Shown here: piece after piece, positions 16,711 through 24,219 of the stretch | Layout: every line of letters starts with the position of its first letter | Numbering within the stretch: position 1 is the first letter of the stretch | Assembly: GCA_022826925.1 (NCBI GenBank) | Contig: JAJDTX010000023.1 | Span: 1 to 40,948 of the forward strand | DNA from: Bryobacterales bacterium | GTDB taxonomy: Bacteria > Acidobacteriota > Terriglobia > Bryobacterales > UBA6623 | Length of the DNA stretch: 40,948 bases | Reading direction: 5' to 3' | Translations under genes and position numbers: made by a program | Notes under the pieces: generated by a model | Database searches by the model: none | The model's input: the letters and a program-made list of their open reading frames with translations, nothing else | Told to the model about the DNA's origin: nothing

Positions 16711-17598
16711 TTACCGAGCAGGAGACCGCGGCATCAGGAAGTGGAGTCTACGCATCCACTCTTCCATGCGCTCCGGCCAGAGCGTCACTGGCAGTTCGGT
16801 GGGGCGCAAGCCGTATCCATGGCCACCGCTCTCATAGATGTGCAGCTCTGCGGAGACTCCTGCCTTCTTGAGGGCAACATACAGCTCGGCGACAGCGATT
16901 GATCGGTCTTGGTCGTCGTGTGCGATCACCATGAAGAACGGCGGGCAATCTTCTTCGACAGTCGCCCCTTCGGGCACGCCGCCGGAGTAAATCGGAGCTG
17001 CGAAGTTGGGTCGGAAGGGCACGCTGTCGTACTCGTCCACCGGCTCGTATAACCGTTCGCGAAGCAGCGCCGAGTAGCGCACGGGCGTGCCGCCGGCAGA
17101 AAATCCGATGATCCCGATCTTGTCGGGATCAATTCCGATCTCCTCGGCCCTGCCGCGGACCAAGCTGACGGCTCGCTGTCCATCCTGTGCGGCCGCGAGC
17201 CAGCGCATGTTCGGGTCGCGGCCGGGCACGCGATACTTGAGCAGTATTCCCGTCACACCGATCGAATTCAGCCAGGCGGCGACCTCAGTTCCCTCGAGGT
17301 CGTAGGCAAGGATTCTGTGACCTCCACCAGGAGCGATGATGACGGCTGTTCCGGTGTCGATCTCGCGTGCTGGCCGATAGATCGAGAGCAGCGGCTTGGA
17401 AACATTGGTCAAGCGGATGACGCGGCGCCCAGCCACCATGCGCCCGTCAGCCGTAGTGGTGTCGTGTTCCGGGCCGATCTCGCCAACATCGCCAGGCGGA
17501 GTTCCGGGCCACAGATCCCAGACCGTCGGTTCGGCGGCTTGGGACGGGCCCATAGCCAACGACAGAAACAGAATGGCGACAACTATCCGAAAGCACAT
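16711..17598 (-). CDS. secreted alpha/beta hydrolase (esterase/acetyl xylan esterase-like)
   Basis: The 295-residue protein has a signal peptide (1-22, ending SQA-AE). The fold shows the oxyanion segment IAPGGGHRILAYD, the nucleophile elbow GFSAGG with Ser167, an acid region AHDDQDRSI and the catalytic His in YESGGHGYGL. The PGGGH plus GFSAGG combination and the WDLWPGTPPG opening are typical of acidobacterial and planctomycete esterases of the BD-FAE/Aes group, several of which deacetylate plant or algal polysaccharides. The frame is open to 17673, but ATG 17598 has a strong GGGGGAG site about six bases upstream and starts the signal peptide. It converges on the sulfatase across a 258-base gap in which I see no gene. 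Confidence 0.85.
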   Translation of the reverse strand: MCFRIVVAILFLSLAMGPSQAAEPTVWDLWPGTPPGDVGEIGPEHDTTTADGRMVAGRRVIRLTNVSKPLLSIYRPAREIDTGTAVIIAPGGGHRILAYDLEGTEVAAWLNSIGVTGILLKYRVPGRDPNMRWLAAAQDGQRAVSLVRGRAEEIGIDPDKIGIIGFSAGGTPVRYSALLRERLYEPVDEYDSVPFRPNFAAPIYSGGVPEGATVEEDCPPFFMVIAHDDQDRSIAVAELYVALKKAGVSAELHIYESGGHGYGLRPTELPVTLWPERMEEWMRRLHFLMPRSPAR

Positions 17599-17807
17599 GG
17601 CAGCTCCCCCTCTCGCATTCCGCGATACATGCATCATGGTATCGATCCTGCGGAGCGCTCTACGCCGAAACATCCCGGATCAGGGCAGGTGGGTTGCTCG
17701 CCGGCAGGGCGTCGGTGCAGGCCGAGTCCTACACGCTACAGTAGATAGCGTCGCTCGTGAGCGGTGTGGCCGGATGACTGCGCTGCTGATGTGAGGAGGA
17801 TGAATCA

Positions 17808-19133
17808 ATGCTGAGCCGAAGGAGCTTTCTTTCCGTTGCGTCAGTGCCGCTGGCGGTGCCGGGAATGGCGGCCAACTGGTCGAAATTCCGCGGACCGGAT
17901 TCGACCGGCGTGCCAGCGAACGAGACGGGATTGCCGGAAACTTGGAGCGCGAACGAGAACGTCGCGTGGAAAGCCGCCATCGGCGGCAGCGGCTGGTCGT
18001 CACCAATCACGTGGGGAGAACGGATCTTTCTGACTTCCGCGCATGCGACGAGCATGACCGCTACACCAGAGGCCGGCTTCTATCAGGGTGCTGTTGAGAG
18101 CCCTAGGCCGGACGACGAGCACCGCTGGCTGGCCCGCTGCCTAGAGCTTGGCAGCGGCAAGGAACTGTGGCAGACCGAACTGCACCGAGGTGTGCCGAAA
18201 GTTGGCCGTCACCGCAAGAACTCGTATGCTTCCGAGACTTGCGTTACGGATGGTGAGCGCCTCTACGCGCACGTTGGCGATCTCGGGACATGGTGTCTCG
18301 ACTACAACGGCAATGTGCTCTGGTCGAAGGAGTGGGCGCCGGTGCGCACTCGCTGGGGCTACGGTACAGCGTCGTCGCCCGCGCTGCACGACGGAAGGCT
18401 GTACATTGCGAACGACAGTGAGGACCAGTCTTACTTGATTGCCCTGGACAAGATGACAGGCCAGGAAATCTGGCGCGTAGAGCGCGATGAGGGCACCGGG
18501 TGGTCCACGCCATACATCTGGGAGCACGCAGAGCGCACCGAGATCATTTCAATGAGCCGCGAGAAGCTGCGCTCGTACGATCTTGACGGGAAGGTGCTGT
18601 GGGAATTGAGCCGTCTGTCGACACTTGCCATCCCCACGCCGTTCTCTACCGGTGGACTGCTGTACGTGACCTCTGGCTATATGAGCAGCCCAGAGCGCCC
18701 GATCTACGCGATCCGCCCCGGAGCGTCTGGCGATATTACTTTGCCGGAAGGTGTGACGTCGAACGAGTACATCGCTTGGAGCATTCCGCAGGGCGGGCCG
18801 TATCACCCGTCCGGTTTGGTCTACAAGGGGTACTACTACACGCTCTTCGACCGGGGTTTCCTGACTTGCCACGATGCGAAGACCGGCGAAGAGATGTACG
18901 GCAAGCAGCGTGTATCGCGTGATTCCATGAACTTCACGGCGTCGCCATGGGCTTACAACGGCAAGCTGTTCTGTCTCGACGAGGCTGGCACCACATTCGT
19001 CGTCGAAGCTGGACCCGAATTCAAACTGTTGGGAGCCAACGAGCTAGGGGAGATGTGCATGGCCACGCCGGCGATCGTTGACTCCGGGCTGCTCATTAGA
19101 ACGTACTCCACGTTGTACAAGATCGCATCGTAG
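17808..19133 (+). CDS. exported PQQ-like beta-propeller protein
   Basis: The 441-residue product begins LSRRSFLSVASVPLAVPG, a Tat-type signal (twin Arg, then hydrophobic stretch). The mature part opens with NWSKFRGPDSTGV and contains repeated W-x-x-x or GKELWQTEL, GNVLWSKEW, GQEIWRVER and GKVLWELSR blocks, the tryptophan-docking repeats of quinoprotein-type eight-bladed propellers. No alcohol-dehydrogenase active-site Cys-Cys pair or Asp triad stands out, so it may be a non-enzymatic propeller. AGGAGG eight bases before ATG 17808 is among the best ribosome-binding sites in the window. The gene stands alone; its function is not predictable beyond the fold. Confidence 0.82.
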   Translation: MLSRRSFLSVASVPLAVPGMAANWSKFRGPDSTGVPANETGLPETWSANENVAWKAAIGGSGWSSPITWGERIFLTSAHATSMTATPEAGFYQGAVESPRPDDEHRWLARCLELGSGKELWQTELHRGVPKVGRHRKNSYASETCVTDGERLYAHVGDLGTWCLDYNGNVLWSKEWAPVRTRWGYGTASSPALHDGRLYIANDSEDQSYLIALDKMTGQEIWRVERDEGTGWSTPYIWEHAERTEIISMSREKLRSYDLDGKVLWELSRLSTLAIPTPFSTGGLLYVTSGYMSSPERPIYAIRPGASGDITLPEGVTSNEYIAWSIPQGGPYHPSGLVYKGYYYTLFDRGFLTCHDAKTGEEMYGKQRVSRDSMNFTASPWAYNGKLFCLDEAGTTFVVEAGPEFKLLGANELGEMCMATPAIVDSGLLIRTYSTLYKIAS

Positions 19134-19300
19134 GAATCGCTGCTGGCCCGATCCTGATCGTCATCCCGAGTCGAGTTCCGGCCTGGGCCGGGGGTGGTCT
19201 GGCCGAGTGTTGTCGGGATGCGATTGCCTTGCCGTCTTGCTAGCGATCGCCGATCTTGGGAGGGGAACATTCTCCGCTCGGTCGGTGTCCGACTGATCTA

Positions 19301-20260
19301 GTGAGGATACGGTATAAGCGCATCCTTCTGTGGGTAGGCACTACGGTCGTGGTTGCCGTTTCCGCTGCATTGGGATTTCAGGCATTGCTGTCGCACCTCA
19401 GCCTGCGTGACAACCCTCCGCCGGGCAGGATGATTGGGGTGAATGGCCGGCAAGTTTACGTGCGTTGCGCGGGAGAGGGCTCCCCAACCGTGATACTCCA
19501 GGCGGGCCATATCTCACTGACCTGGATGTCGGTGTTCTCCAAGATTTCCGAACTAACGCGGGTATGCACCTACGATAGGCCAGGCTATGGCTGGAGTGAG
19601 CCCGCCAGCTCGCCACGGACTGCCGAGACGATGGTGCAAGAGTTGAGAATGCTCTTGCAAGCAGCTGATATAAAACCACCTTATGTTCTCGTCGGCCATT
19701 CGTTCGGAGGCCTGTTGATGCAGTTGTACGCCACTCGCTTTCCAGATGACTTCGAAGGCGTCGTGTTGGTGGATTCGTCCCATCCTGATCAAGTGCATCG
19801 CACCTCGGACCTGCAAGGGCTGGATACTATTGCGAAGGCACTGAGGATCCTTGGCCCCCTCGGATTGGCGAGGATGGTGCTTCCCGTAGCACCCGCCGGG
19901 GACCCGACCTCCCGAGACAGCGCGGTGATAGATCTGGAGAGGGAATTGCTGATGACCAATCGAACCCTCCGTGTAATAGCCGCGGAGAGTTCTGCAATGC
20001 GTCAGAGCCTACTGCAAGTCGCTGACAGTTCCGTAGACCTCGGAGACAAGCCGCTCGTGGTCTTGACGCAGGGGCGGCGGCGAGCGGAGTTCTGGTACCA
20101 GATGCAAGAAGACTTGTCCCGACTCTCGAGAAGTAGCGATTGGCAGGTGATAGATGACGCCGGTCACTTCATTCACCATGACCGGCCAGACGTGGTGGTA
20201 GACGCAATTCGGAAGGTGCTCGGGCAAATTGAAGCGAATCCTTCCGGGGCATCGCCTTAA
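19301..20260 (+). CDS. membrane-anchored alpha/beta hydrolase, tandem copy 1
   Basis: The 319-residue protein has one N-terminal transmembrane helix (LLWVGTTVVVAVSAALGFQALL) and a periplasmic or extracellular alpha/beta hydrolase domain. The nucleophile elbow is GHSFGG, the core opens with GSPTVILQAG, and AGHFIHHDRP carries the catalytic His. The YDRPGYGWSEPASSPRTA block is typical of the Abhydrolase_1 subgroup. The substrate is unknown. I start at GTG 19301, which aligns with the fourth codon of copy 2; the frame stays open to 19256 but that part has no counterpart in copy 2. It is 56% or more identical to copy 2 over most of its length, judged by eye, with one tract nearly identical at the DNA level. 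Confidence 0.82.
   Translation: MRIRYKRILLWVGTTVVVAVSAALGFQALLSHLSLRDNPPPGRMIGVNGRQVYVRCAGEGSPTVILQAGHISLTWMSVFSKISELTRVCTYDRPGYGWSEPASSPRTAETMVQELRMLLQAADIKPPYVLVGHSFGGLLMQLYATRFPDDFEGVVLVDSSHPDQVHRTSDLQGLDTIAKALRILGPLGLARMVLPVAPAGDPTSRDSAVIDLERELLMTNRTLRVIAAESSAMRQSLLQVADSSVDLGDKPLVVLTQGRRRAEFWYQMQEDLSRLSRSSDWQVIDDAGHFIHHDRPDVVVDAIRKVLGQIEANPSGASP
19634..19743 (+). other. near-identical tract shared with copy 2 (candidate gene-conversion tract)
   Basis: These 110 bases match 20915-21024 with only three differences (all in third or synonymous positions) and no indel, whereas flanking parts of the two genes differ much more, including at synonymous sites where the protein is identical. The tract also uses AT-rich codons (GAT ATA AAA CCA CCT TAT) unusual for this GC-rich window. 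Confidence 0.65.
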
Positions 20261-20566
20261 TTGGCGCTTGACTGGTTAGGGCGCGATCCGACAGCATGCG
20301 ATATCCCACAGGGGTCTCGTGCGCCGCCTCGCGTACGACTAGGTCCCCAGTGTCCAAGGACTGTGATTCGGTTTTGCAAGAGTGCGATTCGACTCCTCGT
20401 CAACCTCGAATAGTTCCGGTGCCCGATTCTGAGCGCCATCTCGTGCCGAAATCCGGCTTTGGCCGGGGGCCGTCTGGCCGAGTGTCGCCCGAATGCGATT
20501 GCGTCGCCGCTCCGTTAGCGATCGCCGAGCCTGACAGCAAAACTCGCCCGGCTCGGTCGGCGTCTA
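20261..20566. other. intergenic region between the tandem hydrolases
   Basis: The first 170 bases have no visible gene, promoter consensus or repeat. From about 20430 on, the sequence is the duplicated upstream region of the second hydrolase, matching 19155-19300. Confidence 0.6.
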
Positions 20567-21538
20567 ATGGATGTCGTGAAGAAGTGGTTGAAGCGCATTG
20601 TCCTCTGGACAGGCGTGACGGTCGTGGTCACCGTCGCAGCGACAGCGGGAATGCAAGCCCTGCTATCCCATCTCAGCCTTCGCGACAACCCTCCGCCCGG
20701 CAGGCTGGTCGAGTTGGACGGCCGGCAGGTTCACGTGCACTGCGCCGGGGAGGGCTCCCCCACTGTGATCCTCGAGGCGGGCCTGCCTGGTAACTCGCTG
20801 GCGTGGATGTCGGTATTCTCTGAGATCGCCGCGCTCACGCGCGTTTGCAGCTACGACCGACCGGGCTACGGCTGGAGTGAGCCGGCCAGTTCGCCGCGGA
20901 CTGCCGACACAATCGTGCAAGAGTTGAGAATGCTCTTGCAAGCCGCTGATATAAAACCGCCTTATGTTCTCGTCGGCCATTCGTTCGGGGGCCTGTTGAT
21001 GCAGTTGTACGCCACTCGCTTTCCGAGTGACTTCGAGGGGGTGGTCTTGGTGGACTCCTCGCACTCGGATCAGGCTCATCGCACGTTGGATCTGGACGAG
21101 ATCGAGGGCATCGCGCGGGTGCTGAAGGTCCTGGGGCCGCTGGGATTCGCGCGGCTGCTGCTGCCCGTGCCGGCAGGTGATCCCGATTCGCGTGACAGTT
21201 CGGTGCGACAGCTGGAGAAGGATCTGCTGATGAGCAATCGAACCCTCCGCGCGGCCTCAACGGAAATGTACGGCCTGCGCCAGAGCTTGCGGCAGGTCGC
21301 CGACAGTTCTGTCCGCTTCGGCGACAAGCCACTCGTGGTCTTGACCGAAGGAAGGCAGCGAGCCGACTTCTGGCATCGCATGCAGGAGGACCTGGGCCGA
21401 CTCTCAACCAACAGCGAGTGGCGGGTCGTGGAAGGTGCCGGGCACTTCATCCAGCACGATCGGCCCGCCGTTGTGGTGGAGGCCGTCCGAGACGTGATCG
21501 GCCGGTTGGAAGAGAGGGCGCGCAGCGAATCTCCCTAA
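20430..21538 (+). repeat. tandem duplication, second unit
   Basis: Second copy of the hydrolase gene and its leader. GTCTGGCCGAGTGT, TGCGATTGC and TAGCGATCGCCGAG are kept in the same order and spacing as in unit one. Confidence 0.8.
20567..21538 (+). CDS. membrane-anchored alpha/beta hydrolase, tandem copy 2
   Basis: This 323-residue paralogue of the preceding gene has the same plan: an N-terminal anchor helix (IVLWTGVTVVVTVAATAG), the conserved ALLSHLSLRDNPPPGR linker, GSPTVILEAG, the GHSFGG nucleophile elbow and GAGHFIQHDRP with the catalytic His. All catalytic elements are kept in both copies, so both may be active, perhaps on different substrates. ATG 20567 is the start; a second in-frame option is not apparent. 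The copies differ most in the cap region after LVDSSH and in the C-terminal third, where hydrolases of this fold usually set substrate preference. Confidence 0.84.
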   Translation: MDVVKKWLKRIVLWTGVTVVVTVAATAGMQALLSHLSLRDNPPPGRLVELDGRQVHVHCAGEGSPTVILEAGLPGNSLAWMSVFSEIAALTRVCSYDRPGYGWSEPASSPRTADTIVQELRMLLQAADIKPPYVLVGHSFGGLLMQLYATRFPSDFEGVVLVDSSHSDQAHRTLDLDEIEGIARVLKVLGPLGFARLLLPVPAGDPDSRDSSVRQLEKDLLMSNRTLRAASTEMYGLRQSLRQVADSSVRFGDKPLVVLTEGRQRADFWHRMQEDLGRLSTNSEWRVVEGAGHFIQHDRPAVVVEAVRDVIGRLEERARSESP

Positions 21539-21611
21539 CTGCGGCCGGGCTGAGTCGGCGCAGAGACGCGGCCATCGGCCGTGGCGGCGCACGCTTCCTG
21601 TTGGGGTGCGG

Positions 21612-22874
21612 CTAGATGTCCAGCGTCCAAGGGCTGCGGTAGGGCTTGGACAGCGAGCGATTCGCTTCCTCGTCCGCTTCGAACCGCTCCTTTGCCCCGT
21701 CCCATTGCAAGGACCGGCCGAGGCGGGTAGCGATATTGCCCAAGTGGCAGAACACCGCCGTGCGATGGCCGATCTCCACGTCGGCATTGGGGCGCTCGCG
21801 ACTCTTGACGCAGTCGAGGAAGTTGCGGATGTGCTGAGCAGTGAGTTTGCGAGATGCGTTTTCCGGCCTTGACTCGCGGTCATTGGCCATTGCCGGATCC
21901 TTTCGCTGCCACTTCTGGGCGCGCAAGGAGTAACCGCTTCGGTCGACGTCTAGGTCAGCCTTCGTGCCGTGGAAAACAAGGTATGAACCGCGGGTGCCGT
22001 TCAGTTCGCGGACAGACCAGGTCAGAATCCCCCGATCGACCTCGTAGAGCACTTCTTGGATGTCGGGCGTCTCGCCGTTGTCCCTGATGGCGAATCGCCC
22101 GCCGCAGCCCATCACGGACGTAGGGGACTCGACGCCCATGCCCCAGCGAGCGATATCGATGTTGTGGGCTCCCCAGTTGGTCATCTGGCCGCCAGACTGG
22201 TCCCAGAACCAGCGGAAGTGGTAGTGGCCGCGCAGAGGGTTGTACCGTCGCGCCGGCGCCGGTCCCAACCACATGTCGTAGTTGAAGTCGGCCGGTGGCT
22301 CGGCGTCTTGCGGCGTTCCGAAGCCCGGCATCGAATTTCGCTCCATCCCGGCTTCCACATGGTGAACGTCGCCGATCTCGCCGGAGCGAACGATCTCGAT
22401 CGCCTCGATGTAGTGCGGGCCCGAGCGTTGCTGGCTGCCGGTCTGCACGACTCGGTCGTGCTGGCGGGCAGCATCGACCATCTTGCGGCCCTCCTCAACC
22501 ATCAAGGAGAGCGGCTTCTCCACGTACACGTCTAGCCCGGCCCGGCACGCCATGATCGTCTGAATCGCATGCCAGTGATCCGGTGTGGCGATCAACACGG
22601 CGTCCATCGGACGGTGCTCCAAGAGCGAGCGGAAGTCCCTGTACGCCTTGGCCCGGCCCTTGGAGGCGCTCAGCGCACTCTCCAGATGAGGTTCGTAGAC
22701 GTCGCACGCGGCAACCGGATCCGCATCAGGCTGTTCGAGAGTTTCCCTCCAAACTTGACCGCCCCGGTTGCCAGTGCCGATGATCCCGAGCTGGATGCGA
22801 TCATTGGCACCGAGGATCTTCCTGTAGGAAGCGGCTGTGGCAGCTGTAGCGGTCAGCAAATTTCTGCGGTTCAT
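21612..22874 (-). CDS. Gfo/Idh/MocA family oxidoreductase, probably exported
   Basis: The 420-residue protein begins MNRRNLLTATAATAASYRK, a Tat-like leader, followed by the Rossmann motif LGIIGTGNRGGQV (about residues 28-40). ATPDHWHAIQTI and VYVEKPLS (the conserved EKP of the family) complete the NAD(P)-binding half, and the C-terminal half has the GGQMTNWGAHNIDIARWGMG block seen in secreted acidobacterial and planctomycete members. These enzymes oxidise or reduce sugars or cyclitols; the exported group is thought to carry tightly bound nucleotide. Start is ATG 22874 with AGGA just upstream. It ends 74 bases from the converging hydrolase copy 2. Confidence 0.87.
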   Translation of the reverse strand: MNRRNLLTATAATAASYRKILGANDRIQLGIIGTGNRGGQVWRETLEQPDADPVAACDVYEPHLESALSASKGRAKAYRDFRSLLEHRPMDAVLIATPDHWHAIQTIMACRAGLDVYVEKPLSLMVEEGRKMVDAARQHDRVVQTGSQQRSGPHYIEAIEIVRSGEIGDVHHVEAGMERNSMPGFGTPQDAEPPADFNYDMWLGPAPARRYNPLRGHYHFRWFWDQSGGQMTNWGAHNIDIARWGMGVESPTSVMGCGGRFAIRDNGETPDIQEVLYEVDRGILTWSVRELNGTRGSYLVFHGTKADLDVDRSGYSLRAQKWQRKDPAMANDRESRPENASRKLTAQHIRNFLDCVKSRERPNADVEIGHRTAVFCHLGNIATRLGRSLQWDGAKERFEADEEANRSLSKPYRSPWTLDI

Positions 22875-23066
22875 GGGGTCCTGGGATGGCGCGCGCGGAG
22901 CTCTGGCGCGGGGCCGCGCGTCGGGACTCTAGTGTAGACGAGCCAATAGCGAATCGCCTTCCTCCGGATGGCCCGCCATTGGATGCCGTGCTAGCGGCCC
23001 ATTAGCCGCTCCGTTCTCTGGATGAGTGCTCGAGAGGGTGTGACGGCGTCGCCGATCGTGCGGCGA

Positions 23067-23630
23067 CTACCTAGCCCCCTGCGCCGAGAATCTCCATCGA
23101 GGCGGCTCTACCCCAGCAAGCCTGAGATACACAACCACCGAGCCCCGATGGTGGGCGGAGTGCATGTAGGCCCTCATGAACACATCTTGGGCTGTGTGCA
23201 GGGTCTTCGGTCCGACTGGGCCAAAATCGAGATCACGCCGGCTGAAGTCCTTCTCGGTGATCGCCGCAAGTACCTCGGCCACGTAGTCATATGACGCAAC
23301 GAGATAGTTGCGCAGGGTCTGTGGGGATTCTTCGTCCGGCACGGAAGGCGGACTGATCGGCAGCCCGAAAGTCTTGAAATAGTTGACGTTTGCGTTTGCG
23401 TAGTGCCCGATCTGGTCAAGGAAGCTTCGCTGGTCTGGGGTCGGCTTGAGGTCGAAATGCTCCAGCGGCATGGCGTCCAACACATCGAGCGAGTATTGCT
23501 TCTCGACCTTCCAGTGCGCCAGGAAGTCGTCGCGGAGTTGTTGGGCGAAGTGATTCTTCCAGCGCCCGGCCGGGGCTGCGGCTGTGGTGGCGGCGCCAAC
23601 AACTCCAAGGAAAAGTGCGCGTCGTTGCAT
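23067..23630 (-). CDS. DinB-like four-helix protein with export signal
   Basis: The 187-residue product has an N-terminal signal-like segment (RRALFLGVVGAATTAAAPAG) and a DinB-superfamily body: QIGHYANANVNYF gives the first metal-binding His and YMHSAHHRGSVVVYLR the His pair typical of the fold. DinB-like proteins bind a divalent metal; some are thiol-dependent transferases and many are uncharacterised. The frame is open to 23735, but ATG 23630 gives the signal and has AGGG a few bases before it. It is 192 bases beyond the Gfo/Idh/MocA gene on the same strand, with no gene between. Confidence 0.78.
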   Translation of the reverse strand: MQRRALFLGVVGAATTAAAPAGRWKNHFAQQLRDDFLAHWKVEKQYSLDVLDAMPLEHFDLKPTPDQRSFLDQIGHYANANVNYFKTFGLPISPPSVPDEESPQTLRNYLVASYDYVAEVLAAITEKDFSRRDLDFGPVGPKTLHTAQDVFMRAYMHSAHHRGSVVVYLRLAGVEPPRWRFSAQGAR

Positions 23631-23781
23631 CTGCCCTAGGAGGCTACCACGGCTGTATGACGCAGCGTTCGGTAGAGTCAGTGGCGCACGCGTTCTGTTC
23701 ACACCCGGGTCCGAACCGAGGCGTGGCTTGCCCAATGTCGCTGGACTGGGTCGTGTGGGAGTTTGTGCAATGGTTTAGACA

Positions 23782-23982
23782 ATGGAACCGGACCTAGGCA
23801 TCGATCCTGACCTCCTAGAGAGAGCCCTCGCGATCGGAGGCGAACGGACCAAGAAGGCTACGGTCAACCGTGCGCTACAAGAGTTCATCGCTCGACGGAG
23901 CCAGGCGCGGGTGCTCGACCTGTTTGGAACGCTCGATTCGGACGGTGAGTACGACCACAAGCGTGAACGGAGCCGCGAGTGA
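23782..23982 (+). CDS. VapB-type antitoxin
   Basis: This 66-residue protein has the VapB layout: a short N-terminus, the TKKATVNRALQEFIARRSQARVLDLFGTLD block of the DUF2191/VapB group, and a charged tail. It would bind DNA and the cognate VapC PIN RNase. Its stop overlaps the start of the vapC remnant by four bases (GTGA), the usual vapBC arrangement. The downstream toxin is interrupted, so this is an antitoxin without a working partner in cis; it may still act on other VapC proteins. Confidence 0.82.
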   Translation: MEPDLGIDPDLLERALAIGGERTKKATVNRALQEFIARRSQARVLDLFGTLDSDGEYDHKRERSRE

Positions 23983-24161
23983 GCCTATAGGTCGACACCA
24001 GCGTATGGTCTTTGGCCCTTAGGCGCGATTCGCCAGCAGGAGTCCCGGAAGTAAGGCGTCTGCGGGATGCGCTTCTGGGTGCCGCGGCAGTGTGCGCCAG
24101 TAGCGACGCCAAGCGCCGTGTGTCGGCGAGCGCGTGCCGATCCGAGCGCCGGGGGGTGTAG
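23979..24161 (+). pseudogene. VapC toxin remnant with an internal stop
   Basis: From GTG 23979 the frame reads VSL, then TAG (23988-23990), then VDTSVWSLALRRDSPAGVPE and VRRLRDALLG. That is the ordinary start of a VapC PIN toxin, including the first catalytic Asp (VDTS), except for the stop at codon 4. After about residue 37 the similarity fades and the frame ends with TAG at 24159, whereas VapC proteins run to about 130 residues. The toxin is therefore doubly broken: a nonsense codon and a lost C-terminal two-thirds. The next gene's promoter region appears to follow directly. Confidence 0.82.
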
Positions 24162-24219
24162 GGCGGGGTATCATGCGGAGACCATCGGGCCGCCCCGACA
24201 AGCGGCCGGATCTACCTCC

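Larger units (their letters stand above)
19155..20260 (+). repeat. tandem duplication, first unit
   Basis: About 1.1 kb comprising one alpha/beta hydrolase gene and roughly 145 bases of upstream DNA is repeated at 20430-21538. Shared upstream blocks include GGTCTGGCCGAGTGT-like sequence at 19197, TGCGATTGC and TAGCGATCGCCGA. The unit offset is 1275 bases upstream and 1281 bases in the 3' part, so one six-base indel separates them. Confidence 0.8.

Noticed and set aside
20370..20420. tRNA-like GATTCGACTC arm between the tandem hydrolases
   Set aside because: The five bases on each side of the TTCGACT loop do not pair, and no acceptor or anticodon stem could be built around it.
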